A DNA stretch of 64,000 nt from CATOSP01 sp965204715 (GTDB lineage: Bacteria; Chloroflexota; Dehalococcoidia; Lucifugimonadales; UBA3495): positions 2,356,001 through 2,420,000 of the forward strand of contig OZ242009.1 in the NCBI GenBank assembly GCA_965204715.1. The letters run 5' to 3'. The translations under genes and the position numbers were made by a program. Every line of letters begins with the position of its first letter. Position 1 is the stretch's first letter. The notes beneath the pieces were generated by a model. It did no database searches. It saw only the letters and a program-made list of their open reading frames with translations, and was not told the DNA's origin. Shown in pieces: positions 8,005 through 15,914 of the stretch.

Positions 8005-8271
8005 CAGGGGCTGCATACCGTGGCGAATGGCGCCCCATGACCTGCCCCCCGGGGCATAGTGTAGCGGCACTTCCGAAAGTGGCAGGCCGATGGCACATGG
8101 GAGCGGGTTGAGGAGGCGCTGCGGAGCCAGGTCCGGGAGAGAGAAGGACGGGATGCTGCACCCAGCGCTGCCATCATTGACAGCCAGCCGGTGCAGGCTA
8201 CGCCGGGATGGACCCAGTGCGGAAGTGCTGAGTGGCGGGAGGGGAAACGGGCCGCGCGGATGCGGGTATGA
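8005..8271 (+). pseudogene. Decayed IS5-family transposase fragment
   Basis: From 8065 the frame reads RHFRKWQADGTWERVEEA, then AAIIDSQPV, typical of IS5-family (IS427-like) transposases. The preceding WRMAPHDLPP block is in another frame, with a stop at 8062. Continuation beyond SQPVQAT is unrecognisable and the frame stops at 8269. No terminal repeats were found. It lies 195 bp upstream of the NUDIX gene, at the edge of the ADP-ribose cluster. Confidence 0.75.
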
Positions 8272-8810
8272 CGGTGGGGGTATGGAACGGGAGTTGAGTA
8301 CGGGGATAAGACCACTTCAACGAGCAACCTCGCTTGCGACGATACCTTCGGGCTACCTGCTCATCCCCACCAACCACCTGCCGCTGATATAATTGCGAGG
8401 ATTCAAAATTGGCTCCAGACTATGCGGTCGGGGGACGGATTTCACCCGGGCGGGCCGTCTCCACACCAGTGCCAGGGTACGTTCCCGGTGGGGAGCCCAG
8501 TTATGGCATCGCCGTGGGAGACCGCCGTCCCCGGTTGAGCAAGTGGTGGTACCCGGTGAAAACCGTCTGCCAGGGTAACCCCGGGACCCGAGAAACGGAA
8601 GTTGCGGTGCACCTGCCCGGGGAGAGCATGGCTCACGGCATGAACAGCTATACTTTGGCCCTTGGCCCGGGATGAATGGGCGGACGGGGGGGAGCGACAT
8701 GCTTGTAGATGGAGGAAGCAAGGCGGGCCTTCCGGTCTTTCGTAGTAGCCTGACCGGAGCTTGCATTTCCTGTTGGTTTCGAATCACCTAATGTACGAAG
8801 TCCGGCTTAG
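8272..8810. other. Intergenic region with no supported gene
   Basis: Open frames here are short, overlap one another on both strands and resemble no family I know. It may be further IS debris. The stretch 7811-8004 on the other side of the IS fragment likewise shows only the NUDIX ribosome site. Confidence 0.5.
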
Positions 8811-10352
8811 ATGAAAGCTCGCCTGGCATGGCTGGGACTGGTGGTCCCGTACCTCATCGTTTTCTCCGCCAGCGCCTGTGGGCTTATCCTGGAGATAGTT
8901 GCCGGCCGCATCCTGGCTCCGGTCATCGGGGTGTCGCTTTACACCTGGACCAGCATCATTGGCGTGGTGCTGGCGGGCATCAGCGCCGGCAACTACCTGG
9001 GTGGGCTTACCGCCGACCGCTTTCCTTCCCGGTCCACGCTCGGCCTCATACTGCTAGGGGCCAGCATCTTCGCCATCATTATTTTGCCCCTGATCGAAGT
9101 GACAGGTGAAGCCTTTGACTCCCTGCCCATCATCTTGAGAATCGTGCTGCTGACCGCCACGCTGTTCCTGCCGGTCAGCCTGATTCTGGGGATGGTGACT
9201 CCGGTGGTCATCAAGCTGCACCTGCGGGAACTGGCCAAGACCGGCAACGTGGTGGGGCGCTTCTACGCGGTATCCACCGCCGGGTCAATACTGGGTGTCT
9301 TTCTCACCGGGTTCGTCTTGATCCAGTGGATAGGTACGCGGCCCATAGTGCTGGCGGTGGCGATTTTCCTGTTCGGGATGGCCCTTCTATTCGGAAACCT
9401 CTGGAGGGTGCGCTTCAAGCTGCCTGCTCTGGCCGCGGTGGCCATAGCGGGCCTTTTCACCGGCCTGAGCTTTGCCCTGGGGTGGGTGGACTCCGACTGT
9501 CAGGAGGAGAGCAACTACTTCTGCATCAAAGTGAAGGAACGAGAGATAGAAGGGCACCGGGTGAGGACCCTGACCCTGGACCAACTTGTGCATAGCTACG
9601 TGGCGATGGATGACCCTACGTTTCTGGTCTATGGCTATGAGAAGGTGACTGCCGACTTCGCCGCCCTCCAGTATGCCCGCACCGAAAGCTTTAACACCCT
9701 CTTCATCGGCGGGGGCGGCTACACCATGCCCCGACTGATTGAAGAGGAGTATCCCGATGCGACGGTGGAGGTCATCGAGATTGACCCGTTGGTCACGGAG
9801 GTGGCCCACACATACCTGGGACTTCCCCGGTCCACGTCCATCGTAACCTATAACCTGGATGCCCGGATGCAGATGCAAAGCCTGTCCTATGGGAAGTACG
9901 ACATGGTGGTGGGCGACGCCTTCAACGATTTTTCCGTGCCCTACCACCTGACCACCCTGGAATTTAACCAACGGGTGAAAGAGCTGTTGAAACCCAGGGG
10001 GCTGTTCATCGTGAACATCGTGGACAACCTGAACACCGGACGGTTCTTGCGGGCCTACGTCAATACACTGAGCCGGACTTTCGACCACGTGTATATCCTC
10101 CGTGACGACGACCTCTGGGAGGACGATCCCCGTTCCAATGTGACCTACGTTGTCGTGGGCGCCGACGAGGTCATCAACCCGCAAGACCTGAGCCGGGCCA
10201 ATGAAGGGGCGGGCCGAGGCGTTCCGGTGAGCCGGTTCATGCCAGAAGAGGTCTTCAATCGTTGGTTCTATCGGGAAGAGCGTATTTTGTTGACCGACGG
10301 TTATGTACCCGTGGACCAGTTGATTGCCCCGCTGTACCTGCGAAGCAGGTAG
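8811..10352 (+). CDS. Membrane-anchored spermidine synthase-like protein
   Basis: The 513-residue protein has an N-terminal half with about seven hydrophobic segments (the first near residues 12-33, the last ending near 225). A soluble C-terminal domain of spermidine-synthase/methyltransferase fold follows: FIGGGGYTMPRLIEEE near 296-311, VIEIDPLV near 322, and VVGDAFNDFSVPYHLTT near 365. The Asp in VGDAFND matches the active-site region of aminopropyltransferases. Such fusions are common in environmental bacteria, but whether they make polyamines is unsettled. Charged residues flank the first span as for an inserted, uncleaved protein. No partner polyamine genes lie nearby. Confidence 0.85.
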   Translation: MKARLAWLGLVVPYLIVFSASACGLILEIVAGRILAPVIGVSLYTWTSIIGVVLAGISAGNYLGGLTADRFPSRSTLGLILLGASIFAIIILPLIEVTGEAFDSLPIILRIVLLTATLFLPVSLILGMVTPVVIKLHLRELAKTGNVVGRFYAVSTAGSILGVFLTGFVLIQWIGTRPIVLAVAIFLFGMALLFGNLWRVRFKLPALAAVAIAGLFTGLSFALGWVDSDCQEESNYFCIKVKEREIEGHRVRTLTLDQLVHSYVAMDDPTFLVYGYEKVTADFAALQYARTESFNTLFIGGGGYTMPRLIEEEYPDATVEVIEIDPLVTEVAHTYLGLPRSTSIVTYNLDARMQMQSLSYGKYDMVVGDAFNDFSVPYHLTTLEFNQRVKELLKPRGLFIVNIVDNLNTGRFLRAYVNTLSRTFDHVYILRDDDLWEDDPRSNVTYVVVGADEVINPQDLSRANEGAGRGVPVSRFMPEEVFNRWFYREERILLTDGYVPVDQLIAPLYLRSR

Positions 10353-10377
10353 GGGCACTGCCTGCTCCGTAGGTGTT

Positions 10378-10660
10378 GAGTCAAAGCTGGAGTGTCAGGA
10401 TATAGGCGACGCATCTTGGTTCGGGCCTGCTTTGTGGTGAACCTCCAACTGATAGTGGCCCTGCCGCGTTGCGCTCCGACACGCAGGCGTTGACGGTGTT
10501 TCTTAGGCTTTCCCGTCACCGTTGCGTCCGCGCAGGCAGGCCCGGGTTGGCACGCTGAACTCGGTTCCGCCACGTTAAGCCAGCTTCCGTGCTTGGGGGT
10601 GTGGTGGAACTCCAGCCGCTTGGCGATGCGTCGGGCCTCCGGGGCCGGAGAGGAGCAGGC
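10378..10660 (-). pseudogene. Decayed IS630-family transposase fragment
   Basis: Read on the minus strand, RRIAKRLEFHHTPKHGSWLN is the classic IS630 core around its second catalytic region. It is followed, with frameshifts, by a block ending SWRFTTKQARTKMRRLYP, the usual C-terminus. The expected LNMAEIEF segment is broken by a frameshift. The N-terminal half is absent. No function remains. Confidence 0.75.
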
Positions 10661-10769
10661 AGCTCACCGGATGCTTCGTGAGCCAAAGAAAAAGCCGCCA
10701 GGTCCGGCGACTTCTTGCCCTCGGAAGCCCCCGAGCAGGGGTGAATCCAAGCTGGATCGTAGCTGGAGT

Positions 10770-10847
10770 GGCGTCCCAGGCAGGATTCGAACCCGCGACC
10801 CGCTGCTTAGAAGGCAGCCGCTCTGTCCACCTGAGCTACTGGGACGC
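10770..10847 (-). tRNA. tRNA-Arg (anticodon UCU)
   Basis: A cloverleaf is visible on the minus strand: acceptor GCGTCCC/GGGACGC, D arm AGCTC..GAGC, anticodon stem GCTGC/GCAGC with loop CTTCTAA, and T arm containing GGTTCGAATCC. The anticodon TCT reads AGA. CCA is not encoded. Confidence 0.93.
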
Positions 10848-10862
10848 GCCGATGGCACTTCA

Positions 10863-10868
10863 ATTATA
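10863..10868 (-). promoter_or_regulatory. Probable -10 element of the tRNA-Arg gene
   Basis: TATAAT on the minus strand, 15 bp upstream of the tRNA 5' end. No convincing -35 match was seen. Confidence 0.5.
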
Positions 10869-10967
10869 ACAAATCGGAGACCAGTATTGGGTTGCACATA
10901 AGCGCTGATTGGCCAGGGACGCTGTAGAGTGCGCCGGGCGACCCGGGTCTCATGGTTCAGAAATGGA

Positions 10968-11220
10968 TGAGGCCGCGGGCGTCAGGCTGCGCGGGATATC
11001 GTTGGCTTGGAGGAGGACATCGCGGTCGAGGAAACGTTCCAGGCGCCAGGTAGTCGTGGACTTTCAGGATATTCCGGTGGAGGTCCGGACCAGCCGGCTA
11101 CATAGTCGAGCATCCCGTCTCAGAGTTCCACGGCCAGGGACTGAGGCGGTAGGCCTGGGGTTCGGCGGCGTATTTGCGGCAGAGGGCGTCTACCTGAGTT
11201 CGGAACTGGGAGAGAGTCAT
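10968..11220 (-). pseudogene. Decayed small ORF of unknown family
   Basis: GAGGTAAAG lies just before ATG 11220, which opens MTLSQFRTQVDALCRKYAAE and then runs into a stop. Plausible continuation is scattered over all three minus frames (SLAVEL, DGMLDYVAGWSGPP, VHDYLAPGTFPRP). A good ribosome site followed by frame decay suggests a broken gene. I do not recognise the family. Confidence 0.35.
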
Positions 11221-11386
11221 TACTACTTTACCTCTTCAGGAAGTTATCTGAACTGCTATTCGCGTGATTTGGGGATTGCCTTGATTTGCGCTGGTGAGGG
11301 GCCGGACATGAGGGAGATATGAAAGGCACTGGTCCGGGGGAACGTTCCGTGTCAGGTGATCCAGTCGTCTGAACGGAGATTGATGG

Positions 11387-11406
11387 ATTCCCATGAAAGC
11401 TGGAAT
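11387..11406. repeat. Degenerate copy of dispersed palindromic repeat
   Basis: ATTCCCATGAAAGCTGGAAT, followed by GAC. It is a diverged member of the family best seen at 12751-12770, with one arm eroded. Confidence 0.5.
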
Positions 11407-11481
11407 GACGGTTGGGTGCGGGCGAGATGCCCGCGCTCCGGGGCTGACTTTGAAAGGGCCATGCCTCCGGGACGATCCGTA

Positions 11482-11511
11482 TCGACAAATGAAGTCAGGG
11501 TTGGTTATAAT
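11482..11511 (+). promoter_or_regulatory. Sigma-70-type promoter of ssrA
   Basis: TCGACA at 11482-11487 (5 of 6 to TTGACA), an 18-bp spacer, then a perfect TATAAT at 11506-11511, 13 bp before the mature tmRNA 5' end. Confidence 0.7.
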
Positions 11512-11524
11512 TTAGTCACCACAT

Positions 11525-11875
11525 GGGGACGCGCGGGTTCGACAGGAGCGTTTCGTAGTGGATTGCAGGCCGAGGCGCCATCGACCTCGTAAAAAGGTGG
11601 CACACAACAACCGACAACCGTGAATTTGCACTAGCCGCCTAAACGTGGCTACGTCTGCTCCCTGCTAGTCCCGGAAGGAGGGATGCGGGCGCCAAAAGTC
11701 CGGGATGCGGCCCTTCCGACGCCGATAGGTCAGGGTCTAAGTTTATCGGATGGCCTTCGAGAGATTTAGCCGGTTGAAGCTCTAAAAGGCGACGACAAAG
11801 AGCCGGATAAGCCTGTAGTACATCCTCCTGCGGTGCCTTCTGGACGGGGAGTTCGACTCTCCCCCGTCTCCACCA
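11525..11875 (+). ncRNA. ssrA: Transfer-messenger RNA (tmRNA)
   Basis: The 5' end GGGGACGCGCGGGTTCGACAGG and 3' end with GGTTCGA-like T arm, GTCTCC and encoded ACCA form the tRNA-like acceptor (GGGGAC pairs with GTCTCC). About 100 nt in, a short frame ends DNREFALAA-TAA at 11641, the proteolysis tag. tmRNA rescues ribosomes stalled on broken mRNAs with SmpB. The resume codon cannot be fixed by eye; the frame upstream of DNREFALAA reads HTTT. Length of about 351 nt is normal for a one-piece tmRNA. Confidence 0.95.
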
Positions 11876-11969
11876 ATCCGTCCACATTAACCTACCCAGC
11901 GGAACCCGAATAGGTGAGCCTAGACGGGACCGCTCGGCAGTTTGGTTCGTCCCCGGTGAAACAGCAGGA

Positions 11970-12659
11970 ATGACACACGAAGAAGTCCGTTGGGGATACT
12001 TCGGGTCAATCGGGCCAGAGAACTGGGCCAGGCTCTGTCATGAGTACCGGCTCTGCGGTGAAGGTACAGAACAGTCTCCGGTCAACATCACCGGCAATAC
12101 TCAGGTTCACGCCGATCCGATTGTCTTCTCCTACATCGGCGCGGCGACCTCCGCACGGAACAACGGGCATACCGTTTATTTGGACTATGGGCCCGGCGAC
12201 AGCATTGAAATCGGCGGCCAGAGTTATGAGTTGCAGGGGATACATTACCACTCGCCCGCAGAGCATCTGCTAGACGGCGAGAGCTTTGCTGCCGAGCTTC
12301 ACCTCGTCCATCAGGATGCCAGCGGCAACCTGGCAGTGGTTGGACTGCTGTTCCGGGCCGGCGAACCTTCCCCGATCATCCAGAGCTTGATAGACGCCGC
12401 GCCTGATGCCGGCGCCTCGGTCGAGTTGGATGATGGTCCGGCCTCTTCCGGCTACGTTCCAGACATTCTGGACTATTACGGCTATAACGGTTCCCTGACC
12501 ACCCCACCCTGTACTGAGGGAGTCCGGTGGATTGTAATGCAGTCGGTCGGCACAGTGTCGCGGGAGCAGGCGAGCAGGTTGCAGGAAATGGTGGGCGGAC
12601 CCAACAACCGGCCCGTACAACCCATCGGCGGGCGGCAGATATTTGCTGTGGCCCGGTAG
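11970..12659 (+). CDS. Alpha-class carbonic anhydrase
   Basis: The enzyme hydrates CO2 to bicarbonate. The 229 residues contain the alpha-class signature: EQSPVNI near 33-39, two zinc histidines in GIHYHSPAEHL near 92-101, the third in AELHLVHQ near 109-116, and the C-terminal GSLTTPPCTEGVRW. Bacterial alpha-class enzymes normally carry a signal peptide. Here the first residues (MTHEEVRWGYFGS) start at the catalytic domain, and no hydrophobic leader is encoded upstream in frame, so it looks cytoplasmic or exported by another route. It follows ssrA by 94 bp and appears to be a single-gene unit. Confidence 0.93.
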   Translation: MTHEEVRWGYFGSIGPENWARLCHEYRLCGEGTEQSPVNITGNTQVHADPIVFSYIGAATSARNNGHTVYLDYGPGDSIEIGGQSYELQGIHYHSPAEHLLDGESFAAELHLVHQDASGNLAVVGLLFRAGEPSPIIQSLIDAAPDAGASVELDDGPASSGYVPDILDYYGYNGSLTTPPCTEGVRWIVMQSVGTVSREQASRLQEMVGGPNNRPVQPIGGRQIFAVAR

Positions 12660-12664
12660 ACGGT

Positions 12665-12770
12665 GCCGTCAAATCAGCCGGTCATTCCGGGCTCGAGCCG
12701 GAATCCGAGTGACTTTTGGTGATTATCCGGCCATTTGACGGCGTTTCTGCATTCCCGCGAAAGCGGGAAT
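12665..12770. repeat. Nested inverted repeats with full-length palindrome
   Basis: GCCGTCAAAT (12665-12674) pairs with ATTTGACGGC (12733-12742) around an inner ATTCCGG/CCGGAAT hairpin (12684-12704). Right after comes the perfect palindrome ATTCCCGCGAAAGCGGGAAT at 12751-12770, the clearest copy of a family found at least seven more times. It lies between convergent genes and may also end transcription. Confidence 0.7.
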
Positions 12771-12808
12771 GACGAGTGGGGCACCGTTTCAACTTTAGGC
12801 ACATCTTC

Positions 12809-13828
12809 TCAGAATTCCACAACCATTTGCAGTTCGTTGGTCGGGCGGCACAACGCCTCGAACGCTCCCTGTATCCCTTCCAGCGGGACAAAGTTGGTGG
12901 CGTTCAGCATATGGTCCACGGATACCTGCCCTCTTCGCATCAGTTCCAGGGCGATACGCCAGTCCTCGGGCTGGGTGCCGAAGGAAGACTGCATCCTCAC
13001 TTCCCGGGCCATCCAGTTGGGCGGCATTACCGGCGTGGGCTCCCAGGCAATGGCGATCATTACGACCTGCCCGCCGCGGGCCGAAAGGTCCAGCGCCTGC
13101 TCCAGAGTGGAAGGCGCGGCGGCGCATTCGAACACTACCTGTGGCCCTGACCCCCCAGTCAACTCAACTACCCGCGCATCCAGGTCATCCTCCAATGGGT
13201 TGAGCACAGCGTCAGCGCCCAACCGCCGGGCTGCCTCGGCCCGGCCCGGCGCAGGTTCGGATACAATCACGGAGGCAGCGCCCCCTGCTCGGGCCGTCTG
13301 CATACACAGCAGGCCGATGGGTCCTGCGCCCAGCACCACCGCGGCATCTCCGAGCCTGAGGTCCGACAACCGCACGGCATGGACGGTCACGGCGCATGGT
13401 TCGCAGAGCGCCGCCTGCTCATCGGTTACGTCATCGGGAACCGGGGTCGGTTCCCATTCTTCCAACAGCACGTATTCCGCATATCCCCGCGGCCGGGCAT
13501 TCTGCTGGAATCCCATAGTCCGGTAGTTGAATCGCGGATTGGTCCTCGTAGCCGAACTCATGCCTGGCGGAGGGTGTCCCCCGCCTCCTACCACGCGGTC
13601 CCCGGTTTTCCAGCGGGTAACGTCTGCGCCGACGTCCACGATGCTGCCCGTGTACTCGTGGCCCATCACCGCCCCTGGTTGCGCCAGATCATACATGAAG
13701 GCATGAACGTCGGTGCCGCATATAGCGGAATACTTCACCCGCATCACGACCTGGCCCGGTCCGGGTACCGGGTCGGGAATATCCTCGACCTGTAACACCT
13801 GCTCGCCTTTGTATACTGCTGCTCTCAT
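12809..13828 (-). CDS. Zinc-type medium-chain dehydrogenase
   Basis: A 339-residue member of the alcohol/threonine dehydrogenase superfamily. It has the catalytic-zinc motif ICGTDVHAF near 36-44, GHEYTGSIVDVG near 56-67, and the nucleotide-binding VVLGAGPIGLLCM near 164-176, suggesting NAD(P)-dependent oxidation of a small alcohol or sugar-like substrate. The four cysteines of the usual structural-zinc lobe are absent (GGGGHPPPGMSSATRTNP in their place), as in some subfamilies. ATG 13828 has GAGGTG 5 nt upstream. Substrate is unknown. Confidence 0.88.
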   Translation of the reverse strand: MRAAVYKGEQVLQVEDIPDPVPGPGQVVMRVKYSAICGTDVHAFMYDLAQPGAVMGHEYTGSIVDVGADVTRWKTGDRVVGGGGHPPPGMSSATRTNPRFNYRTMGFQQNARPRGYAEYVLLEEWEPTPVPDDVTDEQAALCEPCAVTVHAVRLSDLRLGDAAVVLGAGPIGLLCMQTARAGGAASVIVSEPAPGRAEAARRLGADAVLNPLEDDLDARVVELTGGSGPQVVFECAAAPSTLEQALDLSARGGQVVMIAIAWEPTPVMPPNWMAREVRMQSSFGTQPEDWRIALELMRRGQVSVDHMLNATNFVPLEGIQGAFEALCRPTNELQMVVEF

Positions 13829-14134
13829 GCTTCACCTCGATCTCTGCCTCGGCTATGTGTCATCGTATTGCGTCACTGGGCCGTGTTGGGAGAATACTGC
13901 CAAGGCGCCATTTAAGGCAACGAGAATGGGTGGAATCGCCAGGAATTGGACTAATGCTACGCCGCCGGACGAGATTCTCATACCCGCTCACGTCAAGAAT
14001 TCCTGTCCAACTCACTGCTAAATTGATTCCCCGACCACGTTCCGCTAACATTTGGCTACAAGTCTCTCGTCGTGGCCCACAGAACACGAATCGATTGATC
14101 AAACCCGCATGTCGTTCAAGGAGCAGTTTTCACA
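13829..14134. other. Divergent intergenic region, no gene seen
   Basis: 306 bp between a minus-strand dehydrogenase and a plus-strand CoA-transferase; it should hold both promoters. AAGGAG lies 11 nt before the GTG at 14135. No RNA or conserved hairpin was recognised. Confidence 0.5.
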
Positions 14135-15571
14135 GTGATAAACGAGACTCTTTCCATGCTGCTCTCGATCTCAGGTTGCGACGCTCAACGCGCTGCGGAG
14201 GTCGAGATTGCCGGCGAAATGGACCCGGTTTTGCCGACTCCCTTCCGAATCACGGAAGCGGCCTCCGCCAGCCTGTCCGCCGTCGGGCTTGCGGTTGCTG
14301 ATCTTTGGGAATTGAAAACCGGCCGCCGCCAGGAAATCAAGGTGAACACCCGCCGGGCCACCGCTTCGCTCCGCAGCGGGCAGTACATGAGAATTGAGGG
14401 CGCGCCGGCCTCCGAGGGCCGCAACCGGATCGGCGGGGTTTATCCGGCCAAAGGAGGACGCTGGAGCTATCTGCATTGCAATTTTCCCAACCACCGCGAT
14501 GCAGCCCTAAAAGTCCTGGGAGTCGAGGAGGACCCTGAAGCAGTCCGGAGGGCAATTGCGGGTTGGGACGCACTGGAATTGGAGGAAGCCATCATCGCCG
14601 CCAACGGGGCCGGGGGGATGGCCCGGTCTATGGAAGAGTGGGCACAGCACCCTCATGCTGCCGCCGTAGCCTCTTTGCCGTTGCTGGAAATCGAGAAGAT
14701 TGGTGATAGTCCGCCGGAACCGCTACCCGAGGGACCCAGGCCATTATCGGGGGTGAGGGTGCTGGACCTAACCCGGGTGTTGGCAGGGCCAACCTGCGCC
14801 CGCACCCTGGCCGAGCATGGAGCGGACGTACTGAGAGTCACCGCACGCCACCTGCCCAGCATCTCTTCCCGGGAAGATGACACGGGCCACGGCAAGCTCT
14901 CGGCCTACATCGATCTGAGAGAGCAGAATGAACTGGATACCATGATCGGATTGGTCCGGGAGGCCGACGTTTTCTCCCAGGGATACCGTCCTGGAACGCT
15001 CGCCCGGCGCGGTCTCTCGCCCGAAGACCTGGCTGTGCTGCGGCCCGGCATCGTATATGTGTCTTTGTCTGCGTTCGGACGGACCGGGCCGTGGGCTTCC
15101 CGCCGCGGCTTCGATACAGTGGTGCAAACGGTGAGCGGCATAACCACCCGGCAGGGAGAGTTGTTCCCAGGCCCAAGGGGCGGGCCGGGCGGGTTCGGAC
15201 GGCCGGGACCTCAGTTCTACCCGGTGTCCGCCATCGACTATTTGACCGGTTATCTGATGGCGTACGGTACGCTGGTGGCCCTGGCACGACGCGCACGGGA
15301 AGGTGGCAGTTGGTTGGTCCGCATCTCCCTGGCCCAGGTGGGTCGCTGGCTCGTTGGTCTGGGCGAGGCGCCTGAGGAAGACCTCCGGGATGTGGCCAAG
15401 GAGTTTACTGCTGAAGAATTGCAGCGTTGGTCAACCGTCAGCGACGCTCCGAGCGGGCGGCTGCACCATCTGGCCCCGGCGCTGCAACTCTCCGAAACTC
15501 AACCCTACTGGTCCAGGCCGTCGGTCCCCCTTGGCTATCACGACCCGGTATGGCCCGAGCGCACATCATAG
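14135..15571 (+). CDS. Class III (CaiB/BaiF-type) CoA-transferase, divergent
   Basis: Class III CoA-transferases move CoA between carboxylic acids via an aspartyl-CoA intermediate. In this 478-residue protein the second half is typical: LSGVRVLDLTRVLAGPTCARTLAEHGADVLRV near 205-236, YRPGTLARRGLSPEDLAVLRPGIVYVSLSAFGRTGPW near 287-322, and SAIDYLTGYLMAYGTLVALARR near 368-389 with a likely nucleophile Asp. The first 200 residues look like a degenerate copy of the same fold (VGLAVADLWELKTGRRQEIKVNTRRA), so the protein seems to be a two-domain variant. The start is GTG. No partner enzyme is adjacent. Confidence 0.82.
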   Translation: MINETLSMLLSISGCDAQRAAEVEIAGEMDPVLPTPFRITEAASASLSAVGLAVADLWELKTGRRQEIKVNTRRATASLRSGQYMRIEGAPASEGRNRIGGVYPAKGGRWSYLHCNFPNHRDAALKVLGVEEDPEAVRRAIAGWDALELEEAIIAANGAGGMARSMEEWAQHPHAAAVASLPLLEIEKIGDSPPEPLPEGPRPLSGVRVLDLTRVLAGPTCARTLAEHGADVLRVTARHLPSISSREDDTGHGKLSAYIDLREQNELDTMIGLVREADVFSQGYRPGTLARRGLSPEDLAVLRPGIVYVSLSAFGRTGPWASRRGFDTVVQTVSGITTRQGELFPGPRGGPGGFGRPGPQFYPVSAIDYLTGYLMAYGTLVALARRAREGGSWLVRISLAQVGRWLVGLGEAPEEDLRDVAKEFTAEELQRWSTVSDAPSGRLHHLAPALQLSETQPYWSRPSVPLGYHDPVWPERTS

Positions 15572-15914
15572 GGTCTGCCGTGATCCGGCACGGCTTCAGA
15601 TGCGGACAGAACAGCAGCGATGAAAATTGACATCCTCGAAGAACCTCCCGTTCACGGTCCTCCCAAACCTGCGCAAGGGCATCTATCCTCCGGAGTTCGC
15701 CGCCGCAGCACCGGGTTGGACATAGGGATTCCCGAATTCCCACGCCGGATTGAGTAATCGCAGGCATATCCCGTGACCCATTCGCTGCTCCTCCCCGGTA
15801 CTGCTATTGACATTGTTCACTATGGGGAGTAAACCTATCCCAACTATCGGTCTGTGCGTTGACTCCGTATACTTCCCCAGGATCAGCAGACCAAGACCCG
15901 CGCAAGAACAGCTT
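15572..15914 (+). other. Upstream region of the ABC importer operon
   Basis: A small hairpin (GCCGTG/CACGGC, 15577-15594) just after the CoA-transferase stop may be a weak terminator. Near 15806 there is TTGACA, 17 bp, TAAACC, a poor promoter candidate. Nothing else was recognised. Confidence 0.35.

Noticed and set aside
8393..8675. Possible group II intron or reverse-transcriptase remnant
   Set aside because: No domain V sequence or RT motif could be found; left as unassigned intergenic DNA.
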